A stretch of 64,000 nt of DNA from Martinezella lusitana. GTDB taxonomy: Bacteria > Pseudomonadota > Alphaproteobacteria > Rhizobiales > Rhizobiaceae. The position numbers and the translations under genes were made by a program. The notes under the pieces are model-generated. The model saw only the letters and a list, made by a program, of their open reading frames with translations, had not been told where the DNA came from and did not search any database. Each line of letters opens with the position of its first letter. Position 1 is the stretch's first letter. Shown in pieces: positions 45,461-53,877 of the stretch. The DNA lies in the NCBI RefSeq assembly GCF_016901135.1, contig NZ_JAFEVL010000048.1, positions 769,476-833,475 on the forward strand, written 5' to 3'.

Positions 45461-46981
45461 CTACGCGGGGTCTCGCGCTGTGAGACCAGCTTCGCCGACT
45501 GCATGGGCGACGATGGCCTGTTCGGAAAGTTCATCGCGCCCGAGCTGGGCGGCGATCCGGCCGTTTCGCATCACGACGACACGATCCGACACGCGCATGA
45601 CCTCTGGCAATTCCGAAGAGACGACGATGATCGCCCTTCCCTCGGAGGCCAGTTGTTCAATGAGATGATAGATCTCCGATTTCGCCCCGACATCGATCCC
45701 GCGGGTCGGTTCGTCAAAGAGCAGAACTTCGGATCCGGCAGCCAGCCAGCGGGCAATGATCGCCTTTTGTTGATTGCCGCCCGAAAACAGCTTGATCGGG
45801 CGATTGATCTGGAAAGGCCGCAGATTGACCCGCTTGAGCAGGTCGTTGGCGGTTCGCTTCACCTCTCCATGCCGGATGAGTCCGCCGCGGGAGAATTTTC
45901 CCAGCGAAGGCAATGCCATGTTGGTCGAGACTGGACGGATCGGGATGATCCCCTCCCGCTTGCGCTCTTCGGGAAGCAGGCCGATTCCGGCGGCGATCGC
46001 CGAGCGCGGACTGGTCAGTTTAAGGTCAGTTCCGTCGAGCTTCACGGTCCCGGCGGCGATCGGATCGACACCTGCCAGAAGCCGCAGCAGTTCGGTGCGT
46101 CCCGAGCCGACGAGGCCAGCGATACCAAGAACCTCACCGCGCCGCACATCGAAGGATACGTCCTTCACGTGCGTGGCGGCGGAAGAAAGGTCACGGACCT
46201 CAAGCCGCACCTGAGCGGCCACATATGACCGATGCTCCTCATGCATGAGCTCGCGGCCGACCATCATTGCGATCACGTCCTTTTCGGGCGTCGTCTTGAT
46301 ATCCACCGCACCGACAACAGCGCCATCGCGCATGACGGTACCGCGGTGGCAGATGCGGAAAACTTCGTCCATCTTGTGCGAGACATAGATGATCGCGACA
46401 CCCGAAGCGGCAAGCTTCTCGATGATGACTGCGAGGCTATCGAACTCGGCGGGCGTCAGACTCGACGTCGGCTCGTCCATTGCAATGATCTTCGCGTTGA
46501 ACAGAAGTGCGCGGGCGATCTCGACGATCTGCCGTTGGGCGACCTTGAGATTCCTGATCGGCAGCGATGGATCTATCGACGGATCGATCATCGCAAGCGC
46601 CTCTCGGGCGCGCCGCTCCTGTTCGCGTCGGTTGACCAGAACGCCTCCGGCAGTCTTAAGAGGCTGGCCGAGAAACATGTTCTGGGCGACCGTCAGATTG
46701 GGCACCTGCTGCAGTTCCTGGTGGATCATGGCGATCCCGGCAGCCCTTGCCGCAACAGGTCGCTTGAACTGCGCCGCTTGACCGTCGACGTAGACTTCGC
46801 CGCTAGTCGGACGGAAGACGCCCGACAGAATGCGCAGGAGCGTCGACTTTCCGGCACCGTTCTCGCCGAGCAGGGCGTGTATTTCGCCCGGCATGATCTC
46901 GAAGGAAACATCCGAAAGCGCCTTGACGCTCGGAAACTCCTTGCTGATGCCCTCGAACTTCAATCGTGATGTCGATGCCAT
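45461..46981 (-). CDS. Ribose-type ABC transporter ATPase (RbsA-like, two NBDs)
   Basis: A 506-aa protein with two tandem ATPase domains. The first has GENGAGKSTLLRILSG (Walker A, about 38-53), VAQRQIVEIARALL (signature region) and IIAMDEPTSSL (Walker B). The second begins near 260 with the degenerate Walker A GLVGSGRTELLRLLAG and has LFSGGNQQKAIIARWLAAGSEVLLFDEPTRGIDVGAK. Degeneracy of one site is normal for this family. It lies between the binding protein and permease genes. Confidence 0.93.
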   Translation of the reverse strand: MASTSRLKFEGISKEFPSVKALSDVSFEIMPGEIHALLGENGAGKSTLLRILSGVFRPTSGEVYVDGQAAQFKRPVAARAAGIAMIHQELQQVPNLTVAQNMFLGQPLKTAGGVLVNRREQERRAREALAMIDPSIDPSLPIRNLKVAQRQIVEIARALLFNAKIIAMDEPTSSLTPAEFDSLAVIIEKLAASGVAIIYVSHKMDEVFRICHRGTVMRDGAVVGAVDIKTTPEKDVIAMMVGRELMHEEHRSYVAAQVRLEVRDLSSAATHVKDVSFDVRRGEVLGIAGLVGSGRTELLRLLAGVDPIAAGTVKLDGTDLKLTSPRSAIAAGIGLLPEERKREGIIPIRPVSTNMALPSLGKFSRGGLIRHGEVKRTANDLLKRVNLRPFQINRPIKLFSGGNQQKAIIARWLAAGSEVLLFDEPTRGIDVGAKSEIYHLIEQLASEGRAIIVVSSELPEVMRVSDRVVVMRNGRIAAQLGRDELSEQAIVAHAVGEAGLTARDPA

Positions 46982-47033
46982 TTCGGTTCACTCGCTGGTG
47001 AGCGAGCCGGCCGGTAGCCGGCTCGTGTTGCGA

Positions 47034-48098
47034 TTACTGCGCTGCAGCCGCGTCCTTCAACAGGACTTCGCGAACCTTGGCTTCGTCGCCCTGATAGTTG
47101 GCGAAGTTTTCCTTGGTGATCAGAGCCTGCGGCGTCGCGATAACGCGGGGCAGCTTCTGGCCGCCGACAAGACGGAGTGCCGCTTCCATCGCGACCTCGC
47201 CAGTCAGCACAGGGAAGCTGTCAACGGTACCGGTGAGTTCGCCCGCCTTGATGGAGGCATATGCGTCGGAGATGCCGTCGGTTCCGAAGACCGCGACCTT
47301 GCCGAGGAGGTTGGCCGACTTGACGGCCTCGACGACGCCGAGCGCCATGCCATCGTTGTTGCAGTAGAAGCCGATCAGATCCGGATGCTGCTGCAGGATG
47401 TTCGTGGCGGCGTCGTAGGACTGCTGGCGATCCCAATTGCCCGGAACGCTAGCGACAACCTCAAACTTGCCACTTTGGGAAATCGCCGACTTGAAACCAG
47501 CGGTGCGCTGCACCGCGGCATAAACGCCAGCCTGACCCTCAATGATGGCAACCTTGCCGCCCTCCGGGCGGTTCTGGATGAACCACTTGGCAACGCGCAC
47601 GCCGTTATCCCGCTGGACGTTGCCGACGTAGTGCTCAGCCTGCGGGATGACCGCATCGTTGACGTTGACGACCGGGATGTTCGCGTCCTTGGCCTGCTCC
47701 ATCACTGGCTGCAGGTTCGCGTCGGTCTGCGGCGACACGAGCAGAACGTTGTAACCCTGCGTGACCATGCCTTCGGCAATCGTCAACTGGCCGAGCTGGT
47801 CACCTTCGCTCTGGGCTGCCTGGTAGGCAACCACAATATTGTTCTTGTCGGCGAACTTCTTATAGCCTTCACCGAGCGAACGCCAGTATTCGTTGGTGAG
47901 CGTCTTGGATACGCCCCCAGCCTTGGTGCCATCGGGAAGCTTGGGCAGAGCACCGAACTTGGTCTCGAGCTGCGACCAGTCGACACGGTCCTTCTCCGTG
48001 TCGGAGTTCAACGGCGCAAGGTCCTGAGCGAAGCTGGCAGTTGCCCAGAGCGTGGCGGCAAGGCCTGCTGCAATTGCTGAAGTAAAGAATCGGTTCAT
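47034..48098 (-). CDS. Periplasmic sugar-binding protein (RbsB-like, family 2)
   Basis: A 354-aa solute-binding protein with signal peptide MNRFFTSAIAAGLAATLWATASFAQ (cut before DLAPL). The Peripla_BP_4-type fold is visible: AYQAAQSEGDQLGQLTIAEGMVTQGYNVLLVSPQTDANLQPVMEQAKDANIPVVNVND (about 94-151), VAIIEGQAGVYAAVQRTAGFK, and FYCNNDGMALGVVEAVK. It feeds the RbsA/RbsC-like channel encoded downstream. Ligand unknown. Confidence 0.93.
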   Translation of the reverse strand: MNRFFTSAIAAGLAATLWATASFAQDLAPLNSDTEKDRVDWSQLETKFGALPKLPDGTKAGGVSKTLTNEYWRSLGEGYKKFADKNNIVVAYQAAQSEGDQLGQLTIAEGMVTQGYNVLLVSPQTDANLQPVMEQAKDANIPVVNVNDAVIPQAEHYVGNVQRDNGVRVAKWFIQNRPEGGKVAIIEGQAGVYAAVQRTAGFKSAISQSGKFEVVASVPGNWDRQQSYDAATNILQQHPDLIGFYCNNDGMALGVVEAVKSANLLGKVAVFGTDGISDAYASIKAGELTGTVDSFPVLTGEVAMEAALRLVGGQKLPRVIATPQALITKENFANYQGDEAKVREVLLKDAAAAQ

Positions 48099-48161
48099 CG
48101 GTTCCTCCCGAATGTTTCAAGGTGAGTGGTGGTGATCGGCCATCCGGCCCGGCATTACGAC

Positions 48162-49148
48162 TCAGCCAAGCATCGCTTCCTGGATGATTGCCTGGGCGGA
48201 GACTGCATCCTGTCGGTCAATCGCACCGGATAGGCGATTGTCCTGCTCGAGGCGATCCACAACGTTCAGCATGCGCTTGACCGTGTTGATGTTGACCTCG
48301 CATTCGTGGACCGGATCGAGGCCGGTCATGTCTGGGAACGTGTCGAAGTAGATCGCGCCGTCGTATCCGTCACGGCGGATCTGGCGCAGAAGCTCGATCG
48401 TTTGGATTGAATGGACGGCGCCGACCATCAGACCGTCGTCCCGCTTCGCATAGCCGTCGTTGAGATGGACGCCGAGAAGACGGCTGTGACGCGCGATCAT
48501 CGAGGCGGCGTATGCGGGCTGCTCGTCTGCATAGAGAACGTGGGCGAAATCGAGCGTCACGCCAAGATTTGGGGCGCCCGCTTCCTTGATGGCGAGAAGC
48601 GTGGTCGCACAGTCGGGCATCAGGCTATAGGAACGCGGCTCGTTCGGCTTGTACTCGATGCTGATCAGGCAGTCAGGGTCATGGGCGCAAACTTCACGGA
48701 TTCCGTCTATTTCGTGTTGCCACATGCGATCGTAGTCGCCCTGGAAGGCATAGTCGAACCCGTCCTGCCCAAGCCAAATCGTCATCAGGTTCGACCCTGC
48801 TTCGCGCGCCGCGTCAATGCCAGCCTTGGTCAGATCGATCGCCTCGCGCCGGACCTGCTCGTCCGGATGCGTGAAGGCGCCGAGCTTGAAGGCCGGGTTT
48901 GCGTAGTAACGCATAGCGAAGCCGTTGATTGCCAAGCCCATGTCCTGAAGCTTGGCAGCGAGTTCAGAAGGCTTTTCGCCGACATGATCGGGATAGTTCA
49001 GGTCGAGATCGGTCAGCCCATCGACCTTTGCAGCGCGCTGAGCCATCTGGAGCATCGAGGGCTTACCCTTTAGCTCCGGCCATTCCGCCTGAGGGTTCGA
49101 TGCGAACGAGTTGAGACGAGTGGCGAAGCGTAAGCTGGACAATATCAT
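48162..49148 (-). CDS. Sugar isomerase/epimerase (xylose-isomerase-like TIM barrel)
   Basis: A 328-aa cytosolic TIM-barrel protein of the L-rhamnose isomerase/tagatose-epimerase-like group. It has metal-side residues in ISIEYKPNEPRSY (about 157-169), LGVTLDFAHVLYADE (about 195-209), VHLNDGYAKRDDGLMVG (about 226-242) and GAIYFDTFPD (about 263-272). It is the first gene of the ribose-type operon, and the promoter palindrome lies just upstream. It probably isomerises the imported sugar before PfkB phosphorylation. Confidence 0.85.
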   Translation of the reverse strand: MILSSLRFATRLNSFASNPQAEWPELKGKPSMLQMAQRAAKVDGLTDLDLNYPDHVGEKPSELAAKLQDMGLAINGFAMRYYANPAFKLGAFTHPDEQVRREAIDLTKAGIDAAREAGSNLMTIWLGQDGFDYAFQGDYDRMWQHEIDGIREVCAHDPDCLISIEYKPNEPRSYSLMPDCATTLLAIKEAGAPNLGVTLDFAHVLYADEQPAYAASMIARHSRLLGVHLNDGYAKRDDGLMVGAVHSIQTIELLRQIRRDGYDGAIYFDTFPDMTGLDPVHECEVNINTVKRMLNVVDRLEQDNRLSGAIDRQDAVSAQAIIQEAMLG

Positions 49149-49179
49149 GGCCCCATCTGAAATTCAGTTGGGTCTTTAA

Positions 49180-49205
49180 TTCACAAATTTATTCATTTTT
49201 GTAAA
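49180..49205. promoter_or_regulatory. Candidate operator of the ribose-type operon (RpiR-type)
   Basis: TTCACAAA and TTTGTAAA form an inverted repeat with a 10-base AT-rich spacer, 31 bp upstream of the isomerase start. AT-rich TTyACAAA-type palindromes are usual for RpiR regulators, and an RpiR gene lies in the same operon. The repeat is seen; the regulator is inferred. Confidence 0.5.
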
Positions 49206-50004
49206 GTAAAAAAGTTATTGCGTCGCACAAAGCGCAGCATACCGCTACCTGCTGCCCTTTCCTCGTCGTGCGCTTCACTGAGATTTTTTTTGCCTGTGAA
49301 GATTCACCGAGCGTCCGTGTTGCCAGAAATGATGCCACGCCGAATTTCCAGCGCCGTCGAGTCCCAATTGCAGCCCGAAAATCCGGCTTTTCCGGCGCGA
49401 CTCGAACCCCGGCATCACCGGTTAACAGTCGTTGGAAATCGCGAAATCACCGCCCGACGTCCTTCGCTCGACGAGCCAAGAGACTGATAATAAAAGACAT
49501 TCGTCGACTCCGGGCGGATTTGCGCAAGAAGGGGCGCGACGTCGGCCGTGCGGAGGCAAAAATGGTGGGCCCGGAGGGACGCTCCAAAATTCAAGAAAAA
49601 ACCAGTAAAATCAATACATAAGACCCCTGCCTGTGGACGTTTTGTGTAGCAGTCTAGTGCGGCATTTGGCAAGGTCTTTTCGACCTCCCTCGTGATCCTC
49701 TCCTGGCATCTCCTGCCCCTGCCAGCCAGCGCCGCCGACATATGCCGGCCAACCGCCCCTGCCATGTATGACGCCTGCACCAAGACTCAGACATGAGCAC
49801 ATGTCTAAGTGTATGTAACGAAAGGATTTTTTCGATCGTGGCGTTGACAGCCCACGCGGCGATCACCATCTTGGGCGAGCCAGAAGGCGCGGCTCGCTAC
49901 CGTGCTGCCGGGCCGATCACCTGAGGTTCGTGGGTTCCCTTCCCCGTTTCCGCCCTCCGGCTGCTCGGCCCGGCCTGGATCGGAAACAGTGAAGGCAATC
50001 TGAC
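49206..50004. other. Gene-poor boundary segment with a tRNA-like fragment
   Basis: About 800 bp between the ribose-type operon and the accessory region. I see no supported gene. It holds a degenerate tRNA-like stretch (49394-49436) and an 18-bp inverted repeat (AGACATG-N4-CATGTCT, 49789-49806) before the first accessory gene. Confidence 0.45.
49394..49436 (-). other. Degenerate tRNA-like (tRNA-Asn-like) fragment
   Basis: Read on the minus strand, the segment contains CTGTTAA (an Asn-type anticodon loop) followed at the right distance by GGTTCGAGTC (T-arm). The stems do not pair well and no D-arm or acceptor end is present, so it is at best a tRNA remnant, possibly an old integration scar. 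Confidence 0.3.
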
Positions 50005-51387
50005 ATGACTTCGAAGCGCCGCCGCGCCCCAGACTCCGTCGTTATATCGCTCGCCGACGCGCGGAAGAGCAGACGCAGAAAACCTGCCCCTCAGGTCGAA
50101 AACGCGTCTTCGCCGAATGAAGCGACAGACGGTAAAAATTCAAGTAATTCCAACGACTTACATAGCGCACCGTCGGGGACATCGGAATTGTCCCCTAAGG
50201 CTTCATCGGGGACAACTCGCAAGAGAAAAAACGATAGTAATTTCAACGTCGTAAGCCTGTCCACGTCCCCGATCCACCATTCCGTATCACTGCGTCACAC
50301 TCACGTCCCCGACGTCACTTCCAAGAAGCTCCCGGAAGTGACCGATCCTCGCATCAGCCGGGAACACCTTCCGGCCTTCATCGAAGGCAAGACGGATGCA
50401 GCTCTCCGCAAAATCTTCCCGAAGACCGCTAAGGCTCACAAAACGATCAAAGACCGCACGAAACGGAAAACTTCAAAAACGTTCCTGGCCCCGGCGTTGC
50501 AGGACTTCCGGGCCTTTCTTCTAGAGCTAGGTCCTGCCCCCAGCCCTGGACATTCGGTTCACCGTATCGACAACAACAATCCGAACTACGAGCCGGGCAA
50601 CATCGTGTGGGCGACGCCCAAAAAACAGGCCAATGCACGGTCGTCAAACGCCGTCCTCACATGGCGCGGGGAGACGCGCACGCTCGCAGAATGGGCGGAC
50701 GCTACCCGCTTGGATTACGAGGCCCTGAAGAAGCGCTGGCAACGTGGCCGCAAGGCCGGTCATTACCTTGACGGCGAGGGCGATGATGAACTTTTTGCCG
50801 GCTCCAGCGTCCGCAAATACAAAATCGTGCCCAAGCTCCGGCCTCGACCCGAAGCCCCGGCCGCTGCCGATCCCGATCACCTCGTAACTCCGGCACCGCC
50901 TGCACACGGTCCCTACTGCGCAGGCATCCCGATCTTGCCCGAACCACCCATCGGCGCGGACGGCTGGCCGGTAGGCGTCACTTCCTCCATGTGGGAGTCC
51001 AGCTACCAGAGATTTGTCGCGCAACGTCAGAAGGTCGACCCTGACGCCCATCATTTCTCCAAAGCTCATTTTTTCGTTTGGATCGCCGGCAGGCGCTTGG
51101 ACGAGCTTAGCCGATCCATATGGGCGAGGCGGGGTTACATCTTCCACCGCGATGGCATCGACCTCGACCGCCTTGCCGATCTCTGGCGCCAAGCGGCCGA
51201 CGACCTGGAAGTGCAGGCTTACTTCAAGTTCGGCCCACCTCTTGCCGCCGCGATGCGCGTCTACGCCCAGGAAAACCCGGCAGACGCCCGCAGCAATTTC
51301 GCATCTCTGCGCGCACTGCGAAAGTCCAAGCCCTGCAACGACCCCCACCGCGCAGTCGATTATCTGCCATCATACGCCGACGATTAG
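50005..51387 (+). CDS. HNH-like nuclease-domain protein with uncharacterised C-terminus
   Basis: A 460-aa basic protein. Residues 1-120 are Ser/Lys-rich and low in order. The central part, HSVHRIDNNNPNYEPGNIVWATPKKQANARSSNAVLTWRGETRTLAEWADATRLDYEALKKRW (about 184-246), has the phage/HNH-type H-RIDN...GNIVWATP..Q..N pattern of homing-like nucleases with a NUMOD-type HTH after it. Residues 300-460 contain Trp-rich segments (WPVGVTSSMWESSYQRFVAQRQK, FFVWIAGRRLDELSRSIW) that I do not recognise. It opens the accessory region. Codon use is less GC-biased than in the sugar operons. Confidence 0.7.
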   Translation: MTSKRRRAPDSVVISLADARKSRRRKPAPQVENASSPNEATDGKNSSNSNDLHSAPSGTSELSPKASSGTTRKRKNDSNFNVVSLSTSPIHHSVSLRHTHVPDVTSKKLPEVTDPRISREHLPAFIEGKTDAALRKIFPKTAKAHKTIKDRTKRKTSKTFLAPALQDFRAFLLELGPAPSPGHSVHRIDNNNPNYEPGNIVWATPKKQANARSSNAVLTWRGETRTLAEWADATRLDYEALKKRWQRGRKAGHYLDGEGDDELFAGSSVRKYKIVPKLRPRPEAPAAADPDHLVTPAPPAHGPYCAGIPILPEPPIGADGWPVGVTSSMWESSYQRFVAQRQKVDPDAHHFSKAHFFVWIAGRRLDELSRSIWARRGYIFHRDGIDLDRLADLWRQAADDLEVQAYFKFGPPLAAAMRVYAQENPADARSNFASLRALRKSKPCNDPHRAVDYLPSYADD

Positions 51388-51502
51388 ATGAACCGTTGCG
51401 ACAAGTTGCAGCAATATCACGTATATTACTGACAAACAAGATAACACCAAATAATATCAAAGTGTATGTCAAGTACATCAGTGAGTTCCATCATATTTAT
51501 AC

Positions 51503-51531
51503 TTGACTTAACGCTAGAAACACTGATTATT
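51503..51531 (+). promoter_or_regulatory. Probable promoter of the RHH gene
   Basis: TTGACT and ATTATT are separated by 17 bases in a strongly AT-rich stretch ending 25 bp before the GTG start at 51557. This is a good sigma-70-like match but is based on sequence only. Confidence 0.45.
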
Positions 51532-51556
51532 TGACAAAACTATTGGAGATTTTCAC

Positions 51557-51763
51557 GTGAGCAACGTTCAAACCATTGGCGTTTCGTTGACGTTCGATCA
51601 GGTTGACGAGATTGACCAGCGCATCGCGCGCATGCGGCTCGACGGTGACAAGACGTGTCCAAGCCGATCGGCCTTTATTCGGCGTGCGGTTGACGCCGCC
51701 TTGGCAGCGCCAGCGGCATCCGTGCCGACCGTTCGGCAGCGCCAGCGCCCCACCAAGAACTGA
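51557..51763 (+). CDS. Small ribbon-helix-helix protein
   Basis: A 68-aa protein starting with GTG (TTGGAG upstream). The pattern IGVSLTFDQVDEIDQRIARMRLDGDKTCPSRSAFIRRAVDAAL is that of CopG/Arc-type ribbon-helix-helix repressors: a short beta strand then two helices. Such proteins regulate plasmid copy or antitoxin operons. It may act on the nearby palindromes. Confidence 0.7.
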   Translation: MSNVQTIGVSLTFDQVDEIDQRIARMRLDGDKTCPSRSAFIRRAVDAALAAPAASVPTVRQRQRPTKN

Positions 51764-51767
51764 ATTT

Positions 51768-51781
51768 TGCAACGCGTTGCA
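51768..51781. promoter_or_regulatory. 14-bp palindrome copy 1 (TGCAACGCGTTGCA)
   Basis: A perfect palindrome just downstream of the RHH gene and 40 bp before the next start. An identical copy lies upstream of the serine recombinase (55392), and a near copy at 60263 has TG at the centre. Confidence 0.55.
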
Positions 51782-51820
51782 CCAGACGCAAGTTTGCATT
51801 AAAAGCAGAAAGGAAAGCCA

Positions 51821-52324
51821 ATGGCCGCACCACTCATCCCGCATACCGCCGCCGCCAAGACGGCCGATGAAACCATCACCCGCGACCAGCGCGACCATGC
51901 GCAGCGCGTCGCCCGCGCCAAGGCCGTCGACGCCGAGATGGCACGCATCAATGCCGGAGCCGGCCGCGTTCAAGTCGCGCCGACCGTATCCGGCGGCATA
52001 GCGCAGCACCGCACGGTCCCCGCCGCCCCGCCGAAGGTCGAAGCCGTCAAGAAAGCAGAGCCGAAGAATACCCATCCACGTGTAAAGACCCTCAAGACCG
52101 CATTGTCGCCCGACGCCACCGACCTGCTCTCGCTCGTGCTTAGGGCCGATGAAGCTTACAAGGGCGCGCGCCTGTTCGATCTGAGTGCGTTCGCCATCGC
52201 CCAGGCACTCAACATCCGCGAAAAGGACGCCCTTGAGGCGCGTGCGGAACTGGAGCGTGCCGGCTTGATCGTCTTCAGAGACGATGGCTCCGGAAATAGA
52301 GGCTTTATTCCCCGACTGCCCTGA
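51821..52324 (+). CDS. Accessory-region protein with winged-helix-like C-terminus (167 aa)
   Basis: AAAGGAAAG precedes the ATG. The N-terminal 70 residues are helical and Ala-rich (ETITRDQRDHAQRVARAKAVDAEM). Residues 90-167 (LLSLVLRADEAYKGARLFDLSAFAIAQALNIREKDALEARAELERAGLIVFRDDG) look like a winged HTH. It probably binds DNA. Family unknown. A minus-strand frame of 428 codons overlaps this and the following genes but is rejected. Confidence 0.6.
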   Translation: MAAPLIPHTAAAKTADETITRDQRDHAQRVARAKAVDAEMARINAGAGRVQVAPTVSGGIAQHRTVPAAPPKVEAVKKAEPKNTHPRVKTLKTALSPDATDLLSLVLRADEAYKGARLFDLSAFAIAQALNIREKDALEARAELERAGLIVFRDDGSGNRGFIPRLP

Positions 52325-52362
52325 CCATTTCCCAATCCCGCCGCTGATGACCGGCGGGTAAC

Positions 52363-52402
52363 GCGGCGACGGCACCGGCCTCCTGAAACCAGCCGTCGCC
52401 GC
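52363..52402. repeat. 11-bp perfect inverted repeat in intergenic DNA
   Basis: GCGGCGACGGC pairs with GCCGTCGCCGC around an 18-base loop, between the 167-aa and 98-aa genes. It could attenuate or terminate transcription; no T-run follows. Confidence 0.5.
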
Positions 52403-52493
52403 CCCATGACACGGCATTCGGCGGCGCGCGTCTAGCTCGTAACTCCCGGCCCGCCACCGGCAGCCGTCCTTTTCCTCTTCAAGGGTATCGACC

Positions 52494-52790
52494 ATGCAAA
52501 ATCGCTTGTCTCGCGAAGCTGCCATCAACGCCTTCCTCGCGTCGCTAACGCCCTCCCTTGGCGCGAGCGTCCGCGACATTTTCCGTGATCCGGATTTCGA
52601 TCTCGCCGCGCTGTGTGACGAGCTGTCGCTGCCTGCAAGGAACGCGATTTGTGCCAAAGCTGACGCTCTGAACGACGCTCTGGACGAGCCCAACGCCTGG
52701 CTGCTGATAGACCTAGCCATCGTCGGCGCGAATGCGCTGGCCAAGCAGTACGCTGCCAACATCTCCCGCGCCAGGCCCGCCCGCAATTGA
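52494..52790 (+). CDS. Small hypothetical protein (98 aa)
   Basis: A helical acidic protein (MQNRLSREAAINAFLASLTPSLGASVRDIF...) with no known motif. It ends 12 bp before the GTG of the next gene. Only a weak purine-rich ribosome site precedes its ATG. The two small genes probably form an operon. Confidence 0.5.
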   Translation: MQNRLSREAAINAFLASLTPSLGASVRDIFRDPDFDLAALCDELSLPARNAICAKADALNDALDEPNAWLLIDLAIVGANALAKQYAANISRARPARN

Positions 52791-52801
52791 GGATTATCGC
52801 C

Positions 52802-53203
52802 GTGACGAGCCACATGACGCAGGCAGACGCCGACAACGCCCTCGCCGAAATCCTTCGCGAAGCTGTGGCGCCCGACAATGATCGGCTGGCGAACTTAACA
52901 CTTGGCGATGCTCTCCGCATCCCGGCCGTCGCCAATCTCATCGTGGGACTGGTCAACCCCGACCGCTCCATTTCCGCCGACCCCGACGAGCTTCACGTCG
53001 CCGCCGACGTCGCCGCCGATCGCGCCCTCGCTATCGCAACACGGCTCGCTCACGAGGTGTCCATGCGCCGCGCCTCCAACATCGTTCGCCTGGGGGATGC
53101 GCAAACCTTGGACGCCGACGCCGCGCAACTCCTCGCCGATCTTGCTGGCATCGGTGCCCTCGTTGTTGCTGAGTTCATTATTGAGCGCCGCCAACGACGA
53201 TAG
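52802..53203 (+). CDS. Small hypothetical protein (133 aa)
   Basis: The GTG start at 52802 has GAGG 9 bases upstream and is preferred over the TTG at 52787. The product is helical and Ala/Asp-rich (NALAEILREAVAPDNDRLANLTLGDALRIPAVANLIVGL ...). It is probably cotranscribed with the 98-aa gene. No domain recognised. Confidence 0.5.
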   Translation: MTSHMTQADADNALAEILREAVAPDNDRLANLTLGDALRIPAVANLIVGLVNPDRSISADPDELHVAADVAADRALAIATRLAHEVSMRRASNIVRLGDAQTLDADAAQLLADLAGIGALVVAEFIIERRQRR

Positions 53204-53423
53204 CGCCGGCCAAGCGAGACCGCCCCGGCACAGGCCAAAAGCCTAGTCTATTTTCGATATACCCAAATCCAAGACGCGACCGGCGCGTCTCGTACGACCA
53301 TCGCCAAAATCGCGAAGATTACAAGGCCGGCGGCTTAACAGCCATCCGTTGCAGCGTCCCGCCTGGGCGACAGCAACCTCCCACTCGACGCCCATATCTA
53401 CAATCTACGATAGTATAATGAGC

Positions 53424-53786
53424 GAGAATAAACCTATGTTTGGTGAAAGTTGCGCAAAGTTGCAGGGGTACGGCAATATTTCCCGCCCGCATCGAAATCG
53501 CGTCACTCCGTTTGGAGAATTAGAGGCCGTGTCAGCACGTGGCACCTTGATGGGGAACAGGGGAGACTTGCACAGCGCCGACGGCAGCATCGGCCGGACT
53601 TGGAAGCTGAAACGCTGGATCAGTCGCACCCTGCACTCACCCATCGGCTATCGCGTAGCCTTCGACACACCGGGACGCTATACGCCACTCTTCTTTGCGG
53701 ATGAGGTCACCGCTCTGGCCGCCGGCCATAACCGAAAGGCCGAAGCGCGCATAACGAACCCACAGCACGGCCAGAGAGCCACCTGA
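53424..53786 (+). CDS. Rhizobial conserved hypothetical protein (GNRG-HDA-GRYT-type), probably truncated
   Basis: The part GYGNISRPHRNRVTPFGELEAVSARGTLMGNRGDLHSADG and the end TPGRYTPLFFADEVTALAAGHNRKAEAR match a rhizobial family that usually continues with HRPCxECRR. That zinc-like tail is missing here, so the gene is probably 3'-degenerate. A candidate start is the ATG at 53424 (MSENKPMFGES...). Its 5' part is duplicated, imperfectly, at 56258-56343. Confidence 0.5.
   Translation, partial: ENKPMFGESCAKLQGYGNISRPHRNRVTPFGELEAVSARGTLMGNRGDLHSADGSIGRTWKLKRWISRTLHSPIGYRVAFDTPGRYTPLFFADEVTALAAGHNRKAEARITNPQHGQRAT
53442..53528 (+). repeat. Imperfect direct repeat, left copy
   Basis: Roughly 85% identical to 56258-56343 over about 87 bases (sharing, for example, AATATTTCCCGCCC and GGAGAATTAGAGGC). 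The similarity continues more weakly for another 30-40 bp downstream. The two copies bracket the HEPN-like gene and the serine recombinase. Confidence 0.65.
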
Positions 53787-53877
53787 TCCATCTCGCTCGA
53801 ACCAAAACGAAGTACTCTGTAGTCCTATTGCTATCGAAGACTTTTCGTGGTGATGGCACATGAAGGAGGGCTTCGAT

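Noticed and set aside
49394..49436. Functional tRNA gene
   Set aside because: Only an anticodon loop and T-arm are readable; stems do not pair and the D-arm and acceptor are missing.
51527..52813. Minus-strand frame of 428 codons
   Set aside because: It lies antisense to plus-strand genes, most of which have their own ribosome sites, and its sequence is low in order with many frame-shadow features.
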